44,822 bases of DNA from Candidatus Sulfopaludibacter sp. SbA4. Lineage in GTDB: Bacteria; Acidobacteriota; Terriglobia; Bryobacterales; Bryobacteraceae. Positions 9,159 through 16,853 of the stretch are shown here, piece by piece. The notes below the pieces were generated by a model. It saw nothing but the letters and a program-made list of their open reading frames with translations. It ran no database searches and was not told where the DNA came from. Numbering within the stretch: position 1 is the first letter of the stretch; each line of letters opens with the position of its first letter. A program made the translations under genes and the position numbers. The stretch is taken from assembly GCA_900290305.1 (NCBI GenBank), contig OMOG01000118.1:1-44822 (forward strand), given 5' to 3'.

Positions 9159-9711
9159 CGGATTCGCCCCACATTCAACCTATCAGAACTTGTCGAGCCG
9201 CTGCCGGAGGTCCGGTGTCATCACGCCGAGCGCCAGGGACGGCATCTCAACCTGAAACGGCTGTTTTTGGGAAAGCGCCCGGTCACCTCCGCGTGAATCG
9301 TCGGCAATCGGAGCCATCGCTCCGTTTTCCGCTAACGGCCGGCTCTTTCCGAGTAGCGTGATCCGACCGGAATTATTATAGTAAACGCTGCGCGACCAGG
9401 CAGGATCTATCGCTCAAAAAGGCCCGGTTCGGGACGACCGGCCGGGCCAAGGTCCGAGTTGGCGTTATCGTTCATCTGGATTACTTCATTACTTCCTGTT
9501 TGCCGACAATCCGGCCATTGCCCCGGATAAACGCCAACCGTTAATGGCTAACACCGTGACTGATCTGAAACGGCTGTGCCGGAAGGCTGCGCGCGCAGCA
9601 GCGCTTGCACAAAATGGCGATGGAAGAGTCGCGCGTGATCCGACGGAAGCAACAACGGCGCGTCCGTAAATAGACCACAGAGGGTTCTCTTTCACAGGCT
9701 GCCTCCATACC
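9159..9711. other. Gene-free stretch before PadR operon
   Basis: About 550 bp. It contains the possible broken N-terminus of the nuclease-like gene (minus strand, up to 9245), a hairpin with a U-tract on the minus strand (9416-9448), and a 41-codon plus-strand ORF at 9544-9669 (MANTVTDLKRLCRKAARAAA) without enough support to call. No other structure was recognised. Confidence 0.4.
9416..9448 (-). terminator. Rho-independent-type hairpin on the minus strand
   Basis: Arms GGCCCGG (9421-9427) and CCGGGCC (9442-9448) form a 7-bp GC stem. Read on the minus strand the stem is followed by TTTTT (9416-9420). The orientation would end a minus-strand transcript arriving from the right, although no real minus-strand gene lies there, so it may guard against antisense transcription of the PadR region. 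Confidence 0.5.
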
Positions 9712-9740
9712 TTGACCTTCGACCTATCTGGTTGTATGCT
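9712..9740 (+). promoter_or_regulatory. Candidate sigma-70-type promoter for padR-permease operon
   Basis: TTGACC at 9712-9717 and TATGCT at 9735-9740 are separated by 17 bp, close to the TTGACA/TATAAT consensus. The predicted start lies near 9747, about 18 bp before the PadR ATG at 9765, with GAGG (9756-9759) in between as the ribosome-binding site. PadR-family proteins usually repress their own operon, so an operator near here is expected but no clean palindrome was seen. Confidence 0.6.
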
Positions 9741-9764
9741 GAATGGTAGAAGCTTGAGGTATCG

Positions 9765-10103
9765 ATGCCCTCTCCGCGTTTCCCCATCCCGCAAGGCACG
9801 CTCGACATGCTGATCCTCCAGATCCTCTCGCTCGAACCCGCCCATGGGTACGGCATCGCTCAGCGGCTGGAGCAGATCTCGCGCTCGGTGGTCCAGGTCA
9901 ACCAGGGCTCGCTCTATCCCGCCCTCCACCGCCTACAGCAGAAAGGCTGGCTACGCGCCGAGTGGAAAAAATCGGAGATCGGGCGCGACGCCAAGTTCTA
10001 CTGCCTCACACCTGCCGGCCGCAAACAGCTCGCGGTGGAAAAGGATAGCTGGGCGCGCCTCTCCGGCGCTGTCAACCTGATCTTCGAGGAGGGTAGCCGA
10101 TGA
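9765..10103 (+). CDS. PadR-family transcriptional regulator
   Basis: 112 residues. The winged-helix signature is complete: QGTLDMLILQILSLEPAHGY, then GIAQRLEQIS, VNQGSLYPALHRLQQKGWL and YCLTPAGRKQL. The short length fits the PadR-s1 class with one C-terminal helix. These proteins bind DNA as dimers and mostly repress efflux or permease genes next to them. The stop overlaps the start of the downstream permease gene by 4 bp (ATGA), so the two are translationally coupled and the permease is very likely its target. GAGG 5 bp upstream supports the start. Confidence 0.95.
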   Translation: MPSPRFPIPQGTLDMLILQILSLEPAHGYGIAQRLEQISRSVVQVNQGSLYPALHRLQQKGWLRAEWKKSEIGRDAKFYCLTPAGRKQLAVEKDSWARLSGAVNLIFEEGSR

Positions 10104-12808
10104 TCCGGCTCTTCAACTGGTTCCGCCGCGGCTCGCTGGAGCGCGGCCTCAACCGGGAGATCCAATATCACTTCGATCGCCGCGTCGCCGACCTCACCGC
10201 CGCCGGCATCCCCGAGCCCGAGGCCCGCCGCCGCGCCGCCGTCGAGCTCAGCCTCACCCAGGTCCGCGAGGAAGTCCGCGATGTCTGGCTCGGCCGCTGG
10301 CTCCGCGATTTCCTCTACGACCTCCGCTTCTCCGTGCGCTCGCTCCTCCGTAGCCCGTCCTTCACCGCCACTACGCTGCTCTCGCTTGCGCTCGGCATCG
10401 GCGCCATCACCGCGATCTATTCCCTTGTCGATCAGGTGATCCTTCACGCGCTGCCCGTCCGCGAGCCCGGGCGCCTGGTTCTCGTCGATTGGAACGGCGA
10501 CGACCTCATCACCGGCGGCATCGGCTCCTTTAACCTGATGCCTTACCCCATCTGCCGCGAACTCCAGCAGCAGACCCGCTTCTTCGAGGGCGTCCTCTGC
10601 CGCGCCGAAATCGAGGTCAACCTGACAGCCGGCGGCGACCCCAGGCCCGTCGCCGCTGAGATCGTCTCCGGCAGCTACTTCCCCGTGCTCGGCGTCGGCC
10701 CCGCACTCGGCCGCGTCATCGAACCCGAAGACGATGCCGCGCCCGGCGCCGGTCCGGTCGTCGTGCTCTCGTATGACTTCTGGCAGGCGCAGTTCGGCGG
10801 CGCTGCCGATATCGCCGGCCGCAAGGTCCTGATCGGCAATCACCCCATGACCGTAGTCGGCGTGGCCGCCGCCGGCTTCCGCGGCGTCGACGTCGGCGCC
10901 GTGCCGGCCTTCTGGATTCCCACGTCCATGTACGCGGACGCGAACCTCGACACCGATGAGGATCTCCTCAACAACCCCACCCGCTGGCTGCAGATCCTCG
11001 CCCGCCTCCGCCCCGGTGTCTCCGCCGCGCAGGCGCAGGCCGGCCTCCTTCCCTGGTTCCGGCCCTGGCTCGAGGACAGCGCCCGCCGCCCCTGGTTCCC
11101 GGTCATCACCGTCGAGAAGCGCCGCCTCTATCTCGCGTCGAGCCTCATCCTCACTCCCGCTCCCCAGGGCCATTCGCCACTGCGCCGCAGCCTGTCCCAG
11201 CCGCTGTGGCTCCTGTTCGCCGCCACCGGGGTCTTGCTCGGAGGCCTCGCCTGCCTCAACGTCGCCGGCCTCTTCCTCGCCCGCGGCTCGGCCCGCGCCC
11301 GCGAGCTCGCCACCCGCCTCGCGCTCGGCGCCTCGCGCTCCCGCATCGGCCGCCAGCTTCTGGCCGATAGCCTCCTGCTCGCCCTCACCGGCGGCGTCCT
11401 CGGCATCGCCCTCGCCCCGCCCGCCATGCGGGCCCTCATCGCATTCCTGCCCCACGACCTGGCCGCCAACGCGCTCCGTCCCAGCATCAGCCTCGACCTC
11501 CTCGGATTCGCCCTCCTCGCCAGTTTCGCCGCCGGCCTCCTCAGCGGCATCGCCCCGGCTCTGCACGCCGGCCGCGACAACGTCGTCAACTCGCTCCGCG
11601 AGCGCGGAGGCACCGGCTTCGGGGGAGTCCGCCTGCGCAAAGCCATCGTCACCCTCCAGGTAGCCTTCTCCCTCATCCTCCTCATTGGCGCCGCCCTGTT
11701 CCTGCGCACGCTCACCGGCCTGCTGGCCAAAGGGCCCGGCTTCGATACGTCCAGCCTCCTCTCCTTCGCCATTGCTCCGTTGGAAAACGGCTACTCCCGC
11801 GCCGACGCCTCGCGCCTGGTCCGCCGCCTCGACGAGCAGGTCCGCGCCTTGCCCGCCGTCCGTTCCTCCGCCGCTGCCCGATTTGCCTTCCTCACCGGCG
11901 GTGCCTGGAGCAACAATGCGACGATCCAGACCGATCGGCGCATCGTGAGCGATCGCAGCGTCAACTTCAACGCCGTCAGCCCCGGTTTCTTCGCCACCCT
12001 CGGCGTTCGCCTCCTCGCCGGCCGCGATTTCGACCAGAGCGACTCCCGTCCCGCCGGCGAGATCGGTCCCCGTTGCGCCATCGTGAACCAGGCCTTCGTC
12101 AAGCGCTATCTGGCCGGCCGCGATCCCCTCGGCGTCCGCATCGCCCGGGGCGGTCACACGGACGTCAAGCCCGATAGCCCCATCGTCGGCGTCGTCGCCG
12201 ACATGAGCTATCGCGGTCTCCGTGATGACTCCGAGCAGGTCTTTTTCCCGCTCTTCGAGAGCGACGACACCGGCGCTACCTTCTATATCAAGGTTCGCGG
12301 CGCTCCCGAGCAGGCCATTCCCTCCATCCGCCGCCTGGTCCGCCAGGACGACCCGCGGCTGCCGATCCTCTGGTTCCGCACCCTCGACGACCAGGTCAAC
12401 CGCTCCCTCAATACCGAGCGCATGCTCGCCGCGCTCTCCGGCAGCTTCGGCGCCCTGGCGCTGCTGCTTTCGTTGGTCGGCCTTTATGGTGTGATGTCGT
12501 TCGTCGTGACGCGCCGCACGCGCGAAATCGGAATCCGCCTCGCGCTCGGTGCTACTCGCGCCTCGGCCCTTCGCCTCGTGCTGCGCGATGCCGCCGCCAT
12601 GATCGCCGCCGGCGTGGCCCTCGCGCTGCCTTGCGTCGCCGCCCTCGACAAACTCGTCCAGTCGCAGTTGTTCGGCGTCACTGCCACCGATCCCGCAACC
12701 GTCGCCGCCGCCGCACTGGTCCTCGCCGCCGGCGCGCTCGTCGCAGCATTCATCCCCGCCTGGCGCGCCTCGAACGTGAGCCCCACGGACGCCCTCAGGC
12801 TGGAATAG
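10100..12808 (+). CDS. MacB/FtsX-type ABC transporter permease (ADOP family)
   Basis: 902 residues. Residues 1-80 form the cytoplasmic helical extension typical of PadR-linked ADOPs (LERGLNREIQYHFDRRVADL). The first FtsX module begins at FTATTLLSLALGIGAITAIY, followed by a MacB-like periplasmic domain to about residue 360. Membrane helices lie near 365-395, 425-450 and 470-490; the second module has its own TM (LQVAFSLILLIGAALFLRTL), periplasmic domain and final helices with GLYGVMSFVVTRRTREIGIR. It acts in the inner membrane, presumably with an unlinked MacB-type ATPase. The coding strand is extremely C-rich at third positions, unlike the permease at 2575. This bias creates a 954-codon open frame on the opposite strand, which is not a gene. 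Start overlaps padR by 4 bp. Confidence 0.95.
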   Translation: MIRLFNWFRRGSLERGLNREIQYHFDRRVADLTAAGIPEPEARRRAAVELSLTQVREEVRDVWLGRWLRDFLYDLRFSVRSLLRSPSFTATTLLSLALGIGAITAIYSLVDQVILHALPVREPGRLVLVDWNGDDLITGGIGSFNLMPYPICRELQQQTRFFEGVLCRAEIEVNLTAGGDPRPVAAEIVSGSYFPVLGVGPALGRVIEPEDDAAPGAGPVVVLSYDFWQAQFGGAADIAGRKVLIGNHPMTVVGVAAAGFRGVDVGAVPAFWIPTSMYADANLDTDEDLLNNPTRWLQILARLRPGVSAAQAQAGLLPWFRPWLEDSARRPWFPVITVEKRRLYLASSLILTPAPQGHSPLRRSLSQPLWLLFAATGVLLGGLACLNVAGLFLARGSARARELATRLALGASRSRIGRQLLADSLLLALTGGVLGIALAPPAMRALIAFLPHDLAANALRPSISLDLLGFALLASFAAGLLSGIAPALHAGRDNVVNSLRERGGTGFGGVRLRKAIVTLQVAFSLILLIGAALFLRTLTGLLAKGPGFDTSSLLSFAIAPLENGYSRADASRLVRRLDEQVRALPAVRSSAAARFAFLTGGAWSNNATIQTDRRIVSDRSVNFNAVSPGFFATLGVRLLAGRDFDQSDSRPAGEIGPRCAIVNQAFVKRYLAGRDPLGVRIARGGHTDVKPDSPIVGVVADMSYRGLRDDSEQVFFPLFESDDTGATFYIKVRGAPEQAIPSIRRLVRQDDPRLPILWFRTLDDQVNRSLNTERMLAALSGSFGALALLLSLVGLYGVMSFVVTRRTREIGIRLALGATRASALRLVLRDAAAMIAAGVALALPCVAALDKLVQSQLFGVTATDPATVAAAALVLAAGALVAAFIPAWRASNVSPTDALRLE

Positions 12809-13432
12809 CGCCGATCGCCACAAACGCTGCGAATCCGGTTTGACATCTGAATCGCTTGCCATTGATCACCTCAGAAGGACGGCCCAGGGTTCGGGGCATC
12901 GATTACCGGCGCGAGATCCCTCTTTCGCACAGGAGTCGCCTGGAATAGCAACGGTTCACCGGCTTCCCCTGATTTGGATCGTGGACGGATGACGCGCCAA
13001 CCGGAAGCTGACCTTTTCCGGGTCAAGTCAACGGGACCCCTCCTGATGAGACGTGACCTGTAGACGGATCCTCGCTAACGGCGTAGCGTTTACCTGGGCC
13101 ACTGGGCGAATGGCCACTCGGAAAGAGCCATCGTGGATGATCTGCCAGCGTTTCCTTCCACTGAGTTCCCCGGCGATGGGCCGTCTCACCCCCCCATCGG
13201 ACCATTCCGCCGCCGTGGTGCGGCTTCCGCTACGACGCGCCGGATTGCGCCGCCGCGATTCTCAGCATAACAACCTTGTTTTCTATAATTTACCGGTGAA
13301 CCCGCCACCCGCGCGTAACCAACCCAAAACCTGAGTCACAAGCCTTTTCACTTTCCCGGAGCCCACTGAGCCATAATGACTTACCTCAATTTTCTCCCGG
13401 CCGCCAACCCCTGTTTTTTGGTGTCTGCCAGT
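12809..13432. other. Gene-free stretch downstream of permease
   Basis: About 620 bp without a credible gene. A 93-codon plus-strand ORF at 13053-13334 has no domain or codon support. TATAAT occurs within TTTTCTATAATTT near 13285 without a partner -35. No repeat copy was recognised. Confidence 0.4.
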
Positions 13433-13490
13433 TATAATAGAGCCAAGAGGGATCAAACGAGAGAAGAGCCTGTCAGGGCTTTCTCCGCCC

Positions 13491-13511
13491 GACTTGACAA
13501 GTTGTCAAGTC
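13491..13511. promoter_or_regulatory. Perfect 21-bp palindrome, operator-like
   Basis: GACTTGACAA-G-TTGTCAAGTC: two 10-base arms around one central base, fully symmetric. The arm contains TTGACA, so the site could also present a -35 hexamer on either strand. It lies 85 bp before the start of the hypothetical gene at 13596 and is the right size for a dimeric repressor. Confidence 0.55.
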
Positions 13512-13552
13512 ACCCCCTCGGAAGTTGTTGATAGTAAACAATTCGAATTTGG

Positions 13553-13584
13553 AAAACCGGACAAGCTGTCCGGTTTTCTGTTTT
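13553..13584 (+). terminator. Intrinsic-terminator-like hairpin inside the leader
   Basis: AAAACCGGAC (13553-13562), loop AAGCT, GTCCGGTTTT (13568-13577), followed by CTGTTTT. A perfect 10-bp stem plus U-rich tail ends 1 base before AGGAG of the downstream gene. In that position it would act as an attenuator of the gene at 13596, or end a short upstream RNA. Confidence 0.6.
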
Positions 13585-13595
13585 AGGAGCATACA

Positions 13596-14195
13596 ATGCA
13601 CCCGATACAAAACATGGATGTCTTCAACCTGGGAACCTGGTTGGGACGCAAACAGGCGTTTGGCCTGATGGCAAGTCGCTGTACCGTTGGCGAAATTGAG
13701 TGTCTGGTCGAGGTCTACGACAGCAAGATGTATCTCGCAATCGAACCCACCTTTGAGGCTTACTGCAAGAATCACCTCGGCATCAGCGGCCGGACCGCCA
13801 CCCGGCTCATCAACCAATACAAGCAACAAGGCCCCAACCTGGCCCGGTTGAATTCCTTCACCCGCATCAGGCCGTCCGAGTATCGCCTGTTCGCCGCGGC
13901 ACTCACCGAGGAAGGCCTCTCTTTTAACGGCGAGACCATCCCGCTCGAACCCGAGAATGCCCCGAAACTCGCGCAGGCCGCGGACGCGATCCGCCACGAG
14001 GCTGCCCCCGAACCCGAGCCGCTCGACCCCGCCGCCCAGGCGTTTGCCAAAGCGGATAAATCCCTGCACGCCGCCCTCGCGGAATTCAGGCGTCTCCAGG
14101 CCATGAAGCTCGATGACGAAGGCCGGCTCAAGCTGGTGCTCGCGGCCGAGGCCGGGCGGAAGGAGCTCGATCACATCTGCCTGTCGACTCTGTAA
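13596..14195 (+). CDS. Hypothetical protein, putative DNA-binding-like
   Basis: 199 residues, cytoplasmic (no signal or TM). The N-terminal half (NLGTWLGRKQAFGLMASRCT; YCKNHLGISGRTATRLINQY) reads like a helix-rich module whose second part resembles a helix-turn-helix. I recall proteins with this layout from acidobacterial genomes, always of unknown function. The C-terminal part (about 120-199) is Ala/Glu-rich and probably a coiled coil (AFAKADKSLHAALAEFRRLQ). AGGAG 6 bp before the ATG is an excellent ribosome-binding site. Its structured leader suggests tight control, possibly by its own product. DNA binding is inferred, not shown. Confidence 0.75.
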   Translation: MHPIQNMDVFNLGTWLGRKQAFGLMASRCTVGEIECLVEVYDSKMYLAIEPTFEAYCKNHLGISGRTATRLINQYKQQGPNLARLNSFTRIRPSEYRLFAAALTEEGLSFNGETIPLEPENAPKLAQAADAIRHEAAPEPEPLDPAAQAFAKADKSLHAALAEFRRLQAMKLDDEGRLKLVLAAEAGRKELDHICLSTL

Positions 14196-14216
14196 ACCGC
14201 TCTGTAAAACCCTGGC

Positions 14217-14351
14217 CTACGCTTTCGGCGTGAAAATCACGAACGAGCCCGTCTGCATCGCGGGTTGATACGTGCCCGGCAGCTTCTTCATGAAGGCTTG
14301 CGAAAACCGCGGTCGCTCGGCCGGTCCGATGGGCTCGTTCCCATTCAGTTG
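14217..14351 (-). pseudogene. 3'-end fragment of a second membrane glycosyltransferase copy
   Basis: Encodes only the last 44 residues of a protein closely similar to the C-terminus of the gene at 15364-16851: QLNGNEPIGPAERPRFSQAF here versus QLNSNEPIGPAERSRFSQAF there, continuing TYQ, QT-SFVIF and PK to the stop. Roughly three quarters of residues match. The longest identical DNA run spans the TCATGAAGGCTTGCGAAAAC region. The rest of the gene is missing and the reading frame upstream (position 14352 onward) is unrelated sequence leading into the SIR2 gene. Both copies share the stop codon and a few bases beyond it. Confidence 0.8.
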
Positions 14352-14424
14352 ACGAAGCAGAGCACCAACGGGGTAGTAAACTTGCGAACTCTCCCTGTTT
14401 CCTGCCACACTAATCAATGACAAT

Positions 14425-15330
14425 ATGGCTCAGAGGGTCCCAGCGGTTCCGGACGATCTCGTCGATGCAGTCGTCCAACAGCGCGCCGTTTTATTTGCGG
14501 GCGCTGGCGTTTCGCGTGGTGAAGTGCGGAGCAATGGTACAGCCGTGGAGCAGTATCTACCAAATTGGGGGGGCCTGCTGATTGTCTTAATCGATCGGGC
14601 GGTAAACGACGCTCAGTTAGCCGCGGCCGAAGCAGCCAAGCTCAGGCAGGCCGTGAAGGATCGCAAATACCTGTTCGTTGCCGAGGCCGTTCGCAGGAAA
14701 CTTGGTGCGCGCGACTATGACGACGCTCTCGAAGAAATCTTTCGCGATCCACGCCTGAAGCCAACAAAGCGCCACTTGCTGATTGCTCAGATACCGTGGA
14801 CCGCCGTCATAACAACCAATTATGACAAGCTGATTGAGCAAGCGTACGCCCTCACGGGTCGCAACATTCCGCCGACGTACACGTTTGATAGCTCTCCGGA
14901 CTTGATCTCGGCGGTATCGCACAATCGCTTTTTCGTGCTTAAGGTTCACGGCGACATCGATCGCAAGGGCACAATAGTACTTTCCGAGCGCGACTATCGG
15001 GATTTGATCTATCGAAGTCCCGGATACCGTGCCGCGCTAAACACACTCTTTATCACGAGAACAGTACTCTTCGTCGGCGCCAGCCTGACGGATCCTGATA
15101 TTACCCTCGTTTTGGAGTCCGTCAGCGAATCGTTCGCAGGCAAGGGGCCTCGCCACTATGCGCTTTTGCCAAGACGCGAAGCTGGAGATGCCGAATCCGA
15201 CCACTGGCGGGACTTCTTCGGGATCCGCCTGCTCCAGTACACAGCGGCAAAAGGCCATCCGGAAATCGACACCTTCCTGGAGCAGTTGAAGGCAAGAGTC
15301 TCCGAGAAGGCGGCCAGGCGCAACCCATAA
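14425..15330 (+). CDS. Stand-alone SIR2-family protein
   Basis: 301 residues. SIR2 fold motifs in order: GAGVS (26-30) for NAD binding, TTNYDKLIEQA (N132, D134), KVHGDID (H175, the position of the catalytic His), and VLFVGASLTDPDI near 215-227. This is the SIR2_2-like group found in antiphage proteins, which typically degrade NAD+, rather than the classical deacetylase group: the zinc-binding Cys pairs of deacetylases are absent. No second effector, sensor or TIR/HNH domain is fused. The ATG at 14425 has no clear Shine-Dalgarno sequence. GC content looks lower than the flanks. It faces opposite to both neighbours and sits between a full gene and a diverged copy of that gene's 3' end. A defence role is inference; it could be an orphan of a multi-gene system. 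Confidence 0.85.
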   Translation: MAQRVPAVPDDLVDAVVQQRAVLFAGAGVSRGEVRSNGTAVEQYLPNWGGLLIVLIDRAVNDAQLAAAEAAKLRQAVKDRKYLFVAEAVRRKLGARDYDDALEEIFRDPRLKPTKRHLLIAQIPWTAVITTNYDKLIEQAYALTGRNIPPTYTFDSSPDLISAVSHNRFFVLKVHGDIDRKGTIVLSERDYRDLIYRSPGYRAALNTLFITRTVLFVGASLTDPDITLVLESVSESFAGKGPRHYALLPRREAGDAESDHWRDFFGIRLLQYTAAKGHPEIDTFLEQLKARVSEKAARRNP

Positions 15331-15363
15331 ACCTGAGGCAGGGTGGGAGAATCCCCTGGAGCC

Positions 15364-16851
15364 CTACCCGCCTTTCGGGGCAAAAATCACAAACGAAGGC
15401 GTCTGCTTGGCAACCTGGTAGGTGTTCAACAGTCGGGTCATGAAGGCTTGCGAAAACCGCGACCGCTCGGCCGGTCCGATGGGCTCGTTCGAATTGAGTT
15501 GGATGACGGCGAAACGATGCTCGTCGAGCAGGCGCAGGATATTCGCTTCCGGCGCCCTGCCGGTCTTCACCAGTTGGTCCACCGCGTAGGCATCGAATTC
15601 CTCCGGCTTGCCGGCTTCCTGGCACATGAGCAGGCTCTCGCACAGCGCCGGTCCCGGATGCGACCGCACGAAATCCACGGCGCCGGCGAACTCCTGCTCC
15701 AGTTGGGGGATGCTCCGGGAGGTGGCCGCATCCTCCTGGAGGCGCGGCGCCAGCATCGTCAGGGTGCCCAGGAAAAAGGGCACGGTGAGCAGGATCGCCA
15801 GCAGGGCATTGCCAAAGCGCACCCGCTCGCTGGCCCAAATCGCGTAGGGCAGCGCGGCGCCGCCGATCATGGCCACCGCCACCGCCGGGTCGAAGAGATG
15901 GTTCAAATCGGCGCCCGCGCCGGCCGCGAAAAAGAAGGCCAGCAGGTGTGCCAACCCGAAGGCCCACACCAGGACGTTGATCCTGGAATTGCCGAAGCAC
16001 CACACCAGTGCAACGATGATGGCCGTCTGGAAGAACAGCAGGTACCACACCGTGTTAGTCAGAAAGAAGGCGTAAGAATAGATCCGCGGAAATGCCAGGT
16101 GCTCCAGAAAATGGGAGCCGTCCAGCGCGAATGTCAGTACCAACAGCGCCACGGAAGCACCCACGCCCGTCCACAGCCAGGTGAAGAAATTCTTCCTGGA
16201 AGTCAACAGCAACTGGATGCCGGCGGCCAGCGGAAACGCCAGCAGGGTCTGCTTGGTGAACAGGCCCAGGACGAACGCGATGGCCGAGACCCGCAGCCAC
16301 CGCGGCGACTCGGGGTCGCGCACAAAGGCATAAAACCCGAAGGCCACGAAGGCCATCCCCAGCACGTGCGGATCGTTCATGCCGATCCGGTCGGCCTTCA
16401 GCGCGCCCACAAAAATCACCAACGACAGGGCCGAAAACCACCCGGACCGCCGCGATTTCGTCAGCCGGTGAACCGTGAGTCCGGTCAGGATGGCCAGTGC
16501 GAAAAAAGACAGCGCCGAGATCCATCGTCCGGTGATGTTCACGTCGTGCGTCAGCTTCCCCAGCCAGCCGACTAGGTGGAAGGAGAGCGGCGGGTAGTTC
16601 GCATAGGCATACACCGGCTCCTTGCCGTAAAGCTTGACGCCGTCAACTACCGCCTGTTGCAGGTAAGCGTTCCAGCCTTCGTTGTAGCCGATCTCGTAAT
16701 TCGCCCCGATCCGGCTGACAGGCAGCCACACCTCCACGAGGGCCAGCACGGCCAGGAACGACCACGCGATCCACCACGGCGTGGAAGAGGTCCGCGGCAG
16801 GGCCGCCGCAACTTCACGTTCCGGCTCGCTCTTGAGCTTGGTCCTGGCCAT
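15364..16851 (-). CDS. Integral membrane glycosyltransferase-like protein (GT-C type)
   Basis: 495 residues from the ATG at 16851; the longer open frame upstream is a shadow of the peptidase gene. After a short basic N-terminus and TM1 (WWIAWSFLAVLALVEVWLP) comes a loop with the acidic motif NEGWNAYLQQ and YANYPPLSFHLVGWL. This resembles the first periplasmic loop of PMT/ArnT-type transferases, where an acidic residue is catalytic. About ten further TM segments follow to residue 390, then a soluble C-terminal domain. Such enzymes move sugars from a lipid-linked donor at the inner membrane. The gene starts 2 bp after the stop of the M13 peptidase gene, so they are co-transcribed. Its last 44 codons are duplicated at 14217-14351. 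Confidence 0.78.
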   Translation of the reverse strand: MARTKLKSEPEREVAAALPRTSSTPWWIAWSFLAVLALVEVWLPVSRIGANYEIGYNEGWNAYLQQAVVDGVKLYGKEPVYAYANYPPLSFHLVGWLGKLTHDVNITGRWISALSFFALAILTGLTVHRLTKSRRSGWFSALSLVIFVGALKADRIGMNDPHVLGMAFVAFGFYAFVRDPESPRWLRVSAIAFVLGLFTKQTLLAFPLAAGIQLLLTSRKNFFTWLWTGVGASVALLVLTFALDGSHFLEHLAFPRIYSYAFFLTNTVWYLLFFQTAIIVALVWCFGNSRINVLVWAFGLAHLLAFFFAAGAGADLNHLFDPAVAVAMIGGAALPYAIWASERVRFGNALLAILLTVPFFLGTLTMLAPRLQEDAATSRSIPQLEQEFAGAVDFVRSHPGPALCESLLMCQEAGKPEEFDAYAVDQLVKTGRAPEANILRLLDEHRFAVIQLNSNEPIGPAERSRFSQAFMTRLLNTYQVAKQTPSFVIFAPKGG

Positions 16852-16853
16852 AG

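Larger units (their letters stand above)
13433..13595 (+). promoter_or_regulatory. Structured 5' leader with three stem-loops
   Basis: TATAAT at 13433-13438 is a perfect -10 box, though its -35 is weak. Between it and the ATG at 13596 lie an imperfect hairpin (GAGAAGAGCC-TGTCA-GGGCTTTCTC, about 13461-13485), a perfect palindrome at 13491-13511, a short TTGTT/AACAA inverted repeat near 13526-13540, and a terminator-like hairpin at 13553-13577. The ribosome-binding site AGGAG (13585-13589) follows immediately. The arrangement suggests control by attenuation or by a repressor binding the palindrome. This is inferred from architecture only. Confidence 0.5.

Noticed and set aside
9998-12862. A 954-codon open frame antisense to the second permease
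   Set aside because: Composition is dominated by Gly/Ala/Glu/Asp/Gln in the pattern expected from the complement of C-ending codons; the plus strand encodes a complete, recognisable permease.
15364-16850. Direct repeats around SIR2 as a fresh target-site duplication
   Set aside because: The copies differ at about a quarter of positions and exceed 130 bp, so they are not a recent transposition footprint.
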